Below are positions 58,643-64,000 of a stretch of DNA of 64,000 nt, piece by piece. The position numbers were made by a program, and so were the translations under genes. Each line of letters begins with the position of its first letter. Positions within the stretch are counted from its first letter, which is position 1. Below the pieces are notes generated by a model that did not search any database, was not told where the DNA came from, and worked only from the letters and a program-made list of their open reading frames with translations. The stretch is from contig SRSI01000020.1 of assembly GCA_005656395.1 (NCBI GenBank), positions 434,001 through 498,000 of the forward strand. Reading direction: 5' to 3'. This stretch comes from Strongyloides papillosus (lineage: Eukaryota > Nematoda > Chromadorea > Rhabditida > Strongyloididae).

Positions 58643-60372
58643 TTAACTTTGGATCTTTTTTTCCACCGTCTTATCAAATAATATGGAAAAATCATTTAAC
58701 TTTTGAAACATGTTTTCGTCTTCTAATGTTAAATGTTCTTTTAATAAATTTAGTTCATTCTCAATTGAAATACAAAATTTGGTAAATTCATTTCTGTCAT
58801 TATTTTCTACTCGAAGATAATCAACAACAATGCTTGATAAATGTTGCTCCATGATTTCAAACTCAGAAAAGTCAAATATTTCTTTTAATATTTCCTTGTT
58901 ATATTCAGATTCTATCTTCATTGTAGAGTAAATTTCAGAGGCTTTTTTAAGATTTTCACTAAATTCACTATACATATTTATACCTACACTGTGCAATTTA
59001 CTTGCCTCTGACAAAATTTCTTCCTTCACCTTTTCCTTCTCTAAAAGCTCTTTTTCTAAATTATTATTTAGATGATTTAATTTATCAATTGTAGCTTGAA
59101 GCTCTTTGCATTTTTTTGCTTGAATTTCAGTATCGTTAGTAATCATATCTTTTTCATCCGTTAAATTTTTAACAAGACTTTTTAATTTGCAATTTTTTTC
59201 TACAGAATTGCAATAGTCAATGTTTAATTTCTCAATATTTTTCTTAAACAACTCTTTCGATTTATTATATTTTCTAATAACTTTTCTGTTATTTAATACT
59301 TCTTTCTTTATTACTTCTATCTTAGTTTTCACATCATTAATATTGCTAACAATCAAATCATTAATCTCTTTCAATGTTGATATGTCAGATTCTAATTTAA
59401 TAGATTCCTTTATAGGAACAACTTCAACAAGTTGGTATTCATTTTCTATTTGTTTTAAATATTCAACATCACATTCCACACCTTTAAAATATTCTTCTGT
59501 ATCTAACTTTATGAGCTTTTGTGGACAAACACACCATTTTGAAATTATATCATGAATTTTAATAAAATTTTGAAAACACTTATCATTCTTTGTATTAAAA
59601 ATAACTGTCGAAAATGTGTCTCTTTGTAGAAAATCTCTTATTCCACCAATTATAGGATCTTTCTGCGTTTGCAATATAATTTCTGATTGCTTATAATCTT
59701 TCTGGAGAAATTTTAACAATTTGTTTCCAATTTCAGCGTTATTTTTGCATGGTATGTCGACAAATGTCCATCTTATAGCATCAGAAGTTTCTGGATTTTT
59801 ATTTTCTAACTTTACTATATCAACAATAAATACACGTGGAAAATTTTTAATCTCCTGAGGTAATTGACTTTTTATAGAATGAGAACCTTTGAGCATAAGT
59901 TGTAATATAGGTTTTATATAATTGGAGCTTTCAATGGACAGACTACAGGAATTTGGAGAAAAAGGTTCCAACCAGGAGGAGAAATTCTTTTCAAAAACTT
60001 TAGACATTTCATCTGGTGAATAATTTATTCTTACCAAATCAACCAGTGTATCATGTAAACAGGCAGCTCCACGAAGTGTGATATCAAAAAAAATATCGGA
60101 AGTTTCCTAAAAAAAGGTTAAGAATTATTACCAAAGAGTACCTTTTTTTTAGTATATTGAAGAACTTTTTTTAAAAATTGATTTAGTATATTATCACAAT
60201 CTACTCCATTGTCATCAAAAATCAATTTTTTATATTCATCTTCATCATCATGAAAGTGAAGAATAATGTTGGATTTCATTAAGTCTTCATCATGTTTAAC
60301 CATTTCATCAAAAAATGAAAAAGAATCAGTAACATTTTTTCTTATACTAACCCTTTCATATTTTTTTGTCAT
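58643..60372 (-). CDS. Degenerate kinesin-like coiled-coil protein
   Basis: Exons 60372-60142 and 60106-58643 flank a very short 35-nt intron; 564 aa. The segment after the junction (about 78-275) keeps the order of the second half of a kinesin motor. KGSHSI stands for switch I and VFIVDIVKLE for switch II. IGNKLLKFLQ, KDPIIGGIRDFLQ, TVIFNTK and HDIISKW follow the alpha4-alpha6 pattern of the family. Key residues of the switches are changed, and no P-loop (GQTGSGKT-type) occurs in exon 1, so ATP hydrolysis is not expected. Residues about 295-460 form a coiled coil. It may act as a microtubule-bound scaffold like other motorless kinesin relatives. The kinesin assignment is by pattern only. Confidence 0.55.
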
Positions 60373-61354
60373 GATATGAAAATGATAATACAAAATACTA
60401 AATTGTTCTTTTCAATCGAAATTATACTTTATTATTTGCATTTTGAATTTATTGTCTTATATTAAAATATCTCAATAAAGTATAATTAGCCTTTATAAAA
60501 AAAACATTATCTACTAAATAATTAATATAATTTTAAGAATATTATGCGATAACACTTCCAATGTCATTGAGAGATCTTTGATCTAATAACATTTCAATCA
60601 TACTTTGAATTAACATTGATGTAAAGGTGAATTACATTTTTGTTTATTAAACTAAAATTAATTGGAATCAAAAATGAATTTAAAAAATATTAGTCAAGTT
60701 ATATTTCTCACCAAAAACATTTTTAAAGTGTATACTTATAAAACATTCATTAGTACTAATCACACAACCAATCCATATTAAATGTTTATACAATTTTGGA
60801 TAAATAATATAATTACTTTACAATAGAAACACTGTATCAATAGAAAAGGATTTTTTTAACATTTATTTGAAAAATGAATTTATTAATAACAAAGTTGAAA
60901 TTTAAAGATATTTTTATAGATGTTATCTTATTACTTTGTTTATCACATACATCTAAAAAACAAATTTCTAATTCTATTTAATACTTTCACAAACGCTTAA
61001 AAGATTTAATTTAAATAAAAATAATATTTTTTATTATCTTTATTTTAAAGACCCTTGTACTTTTTTTATTAGCGTAGATTGAGAAATTTTCTTTTACAAA
61101 ATATTTATTTTCAATGATTAAGAGATTATTGTTATTAACACAAACAATTTAATTAGTATTCTAAAAAATTTTCGTTATACATTCTATAGAATGTTTATAA
61201 AAACATAATTTTTTTTATTTTACATAAGCATTAGCATTTAGGAAAAATACAGCTAGTTAAAGTTTTTTTTCATAATAGATTTTAAGCTACAAATGTTTTA
61301 TGTTTTAAAAGTTAAAATAAAATTTATTTCTTCTATATGTATTTTGAAGAAAAA
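60373..61354. other. Intergenic
   Basis: Almost 1 kb of AT-rich DNA with no gene or repeat recognised. Confidence 0.5.
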
Positions 61355-62869
61355 TTACTTAAAAAAGTAAATTACCATAAAAATCATAACTGAAATAATT
61401 GTGGAATAGGAAGTATGTGAGGAAGAATTGCATGGTTTGTCATTATCCTCAGAGATACATTGCGAAGTATATAAAATAACTCCTGAACTTCCAGTTTTTC
61501 TTTTTGTTCCCATGTCATCAAGAGAGTAAGCACATTCACGTGATATTATTTCTTTTTCATCACCAATTCTTTGTCTTACCTTACGACAAGCAACTGCTTC
61601 TTCATCCTTCTTTGAACCATCTTCAAGTTTATGGCACTTCTAAAAAAAACACGACACTTACTTAATATAATTATTTTTATATTTACCTTAATGTATTTTT
61701 TCAAAACTTCCTCATCACTGCTACTACAATCTTCTTGATCTTTGTAGTTGCTATTACAAATGTAACATTTTACTTCTCCAGGTGGAATAGTTGTTCCAGC
61801 ACTTCCATCATGAGTAATTGAACCAGCGGCTGTCTTAAGAGAATCTCCAGCTCCAAGAATTGCTCCTCCAACACTACTTAGCCCACTTCCGATTGTATCA
61901 ACAGCACCGGCAGCAAGATCTTTAGTCCCAGTTATAGCAGAATCTGCTGTATTTGATAAAGATTCACCTGCATCATTAAGTGAATTTACTGCCGAATCTT
62001 TAAGATCCTTAGCACCCCCAGCAATAGCTTCACCACCACTAACAATACCATCTTTAACAGCACCAGCTGCTCCTGAAAGAGTTTCACCAACTTTACCGGC
62101 AACATTCTTTGTTCCATCAACAACAGCTCCAGCAGCATTAGAAATACTTTCTCCAGCTTCATTTAATTTATTGGCTGCAGAGTTACCAAGATTCTTAGCT
62201 CCTTGAATAGCTGCTTCTCCACCACTAACAACTCCCTCTTTAACAGATGAAGCAGCTCCAGAAATGGTTTCACCAGCTTGATTTAATGTATCAGAAGCAG
62301 CATCTCCCAAATTTTTGGCACCCTTAATGACGCTTTCTCCTCCACTAACAACACCATCTTTAATAGATGTTGCAGCTCCAGAAACTGTATCACCGACTTT
62401 ATTGGCTAGATTTTTAGTGCCTTCAACAGCTGAATTTGCTGCTCCAGAAATAGCTTCACCAGCGTCATTTACGGCACCGGATGCTGTATCTTTTACATTT
62501 GTAGCAAATTGACCTAATGCTTTTTTTGTTTCATCAATGGCTTTTCCTGCATGTTCAGAAGCGGTCTCAGTATCTCTTTTATTTACGATGTGTCTAAAAA
62601 ATATATTAATATCATAAAATATAGTCTTCATTTTTGTTTTTAATTTTGAAAAAAAAGAAAATTATAAATCCATATATTGACATAAATTTTAACTACTCTA
62701 ATAACCGAAAGATATAGTTATTTACAGTTACAAAATAGATGTATAATTTTTTTAATGTATGAATAAAAAAAATTAAAAACGGATGTTGAAAGAGTTTGTT
62801 AGAGTAAACTTACAAAGAGTTTGCATAAACAGAAACTAGCAAAAAGAAAAATAATAATAAACTTTTCAT
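61355..62869 (-). CDS. Secreted LEA-like repeat protein with Ly6-like domain and C-terminal anchor
   Basis: Exons 62869-62814, 62593-61687 and 61639-61355; introns of 220 and 47 nt; 415 aa. Exon 1 encodes a signal peptide (MKSLLLFFFLLVSVYA). Residues about 35-265 are Ala/Gly/Ser-rich repeats of roughly 35 residues built on AGExISGAA...GGE...GAKNL, resembling LEA-type amphipathic repeats, with no cysteine. Then a cysteine-rich domain begins at KCYICNSNY and continues into exon 3 (KCHKL, VACRK, RECAY, SQCIS, KPCN), a spacing like Ly6/quiver three-finger domains. The end is hydrophobic (TIISVMIFMVIYFFK), fitting a GPI signal or membrane anchor. Predicted to be tethered outside the cell. Function unknown; a surface coat or stress-protective role is a guess. 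Confidence 0.75.
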
Positions 62870-64000
62870 TTTAAAATTGCTCTGTAAAAAAAAAATTAAT
62901 CATTTTATATCGTAAAATGTATGTTTGTAGTATTTTATTTTACTCTTTTGAAATTGAAATACATACAAGTTGGCAAAAGATTAAACAGTATAAAAAAAGA
63001 GTTTCCATTGTTAAATGAAAAATGACATCAAAGGTATTGAGATATCAAGTTTCAAAGGGCCAGAAATTTATTAGTGATACTATTTTATGATATATGGATG
63101 AGGCATTTATTAGTTCGGTATTGAATATCAAAAAAAAAAAAGAATTATTTAACATAAATTTTAGAGAGAGACATTTACTACAAAATTGGCAGTATAGAAT
63201 AACTTCTTAATTATTCAGACCATGACTTTCTTCATGATAATTATATGAATAATAGAAGTACACTAATATTTGGCAAATTTTTAAGAAAAAATTTGAAAAA
63301 AATAATAATTTCGACGTGTATATAAACCACTATACATAAATATATTATAAAGGAATGCAGTTTCAAAGAACTTTTATTCTTTCACTATTGATATGTAGCA
63401 AGAATGAGTGATAGCAAAAGTTGATAATACTATTAATATTGTCGGGCAATATAAAAATGTACCCTTAAATTACGTTATCATTAATATGTTTATAGCTCAT
63501 TTATAAAAAATTTCAAATAGGTACAAGTTAAATAATATACGTTTAAGCTTAACAATAAAATGTAGATATATAGGTTATATCGTTGTAATAAACTTTGAAA
63601 TTGTTCTGTCACTTAGATAGAGACATCTTTAACAATTTATTTGATAATAAAAAGAATAGTATATTTAGAATATTCACCAAGAAACCATTAGAGAATTGAA
63701 GGAGGAACAAATGTCTTCTGAGTCATCTATTTTTTCTGTTTTCTTAATATATCATATCTTTGGCAAAAAACAAACCCAATAGTAGATTGTTTTTGGGGTG
63801 TTTATTTATTAAAATACTTATTTTTATATGGCTATTTAAATATGGACTACTTTAAATTAAAAAAACAACTTTATAACAATAATATAATAGAAAATAAAAA
63901 TAAGATAAACAAGTAAATAAAAAAATTGTATGAATTTCAAAGATATAGTATCCCCAGAGATGTGCATATATGAGGGTCATAAAAATTTTAAATTTTTACT
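62870..64000. other. Right-edge intergenic
   Basis: No coding sequence recognised. Several A/T homopolymers; nothing else supported. Confidence 0.5.

Overview
The window is eukaryotic and strongly AT-rich. Its genes have very short introns (about 35-50 nt, GT...TTTTAG) and the protein families are nematode-typical. The combination suggests a clade IV, Strongyloides-like nematode; the genus is inference, not proven here.

Layout. 1-4.3 kb: the C-terminal end of a Golgi alpha-mannosidase II, an unrecognised helical protein, and an alpha/beta hydrolase (DUF1057-like, minus). 5.9-14 kb: four tandem M14 carboxypeptidases (plus). Each of the first three is followed by a decayed copy of the 3' end of the glycine decarboxylase gene, whose intact copy lies at 14.0-17.0 kb (minus). 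17.7-23.0 kb (minus): flower (fwe), a long empty stretch, PUS7 and NDUFV1/nuo-1. 23.4-38.8 kb (minus): one gene of about 15.4 kb for a hybrid polyketide synthase / non-ribosomal peptide synthetase. Its order is DH-KS-ACP-KR-ACP-DH / KS-KR-ACP / KS-AT-KR-T-C-A-T-TE. 39.7 kb: a small secreted Ig-like protein. 40.7 kb: a CHK1-like kinase.

From 41.8 to 47.5 kb the DNA is a graveyard: a dispersed repeat, a TA-flanked element with 21-bp terminal inverted repeats, relics of a membrane protein, an F-box gene and an unidentified gene, a minisatellite, and one small three-exon gene. 48.1-49.8 kb holds an intact GT92 glycosyltransferase. 51.1-56.7 kb is a Polo-like kinase array: one decayed copy, one shell with its middle deleted, and one intact 575-aa kinase with polo boxes. 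Then come a glucose-6-phosphate isomerase pseudogene, a second full repeat copy, a degenerate kinesin-like coiled-coil protein (minus), and a secreted protein joining LEA-like repeats to a Ly6-like cysteine domain with a C-terminal anchor (minus).

The most notable system is the PKS-NRPS. Nematodes are known to make nemamides with separate PKS-1 and NRPS-1 proteins. Here a shorter assembly line lies in one gene, begins with a dehydratase, has only one cis acyltransferase and one peptide module, and carries one apparent frameshift in an A homopolymer. The second theme is local tandem duplication followed by decay, shown by the carboxypeptidase/gldc array and the Polo-kinase array.
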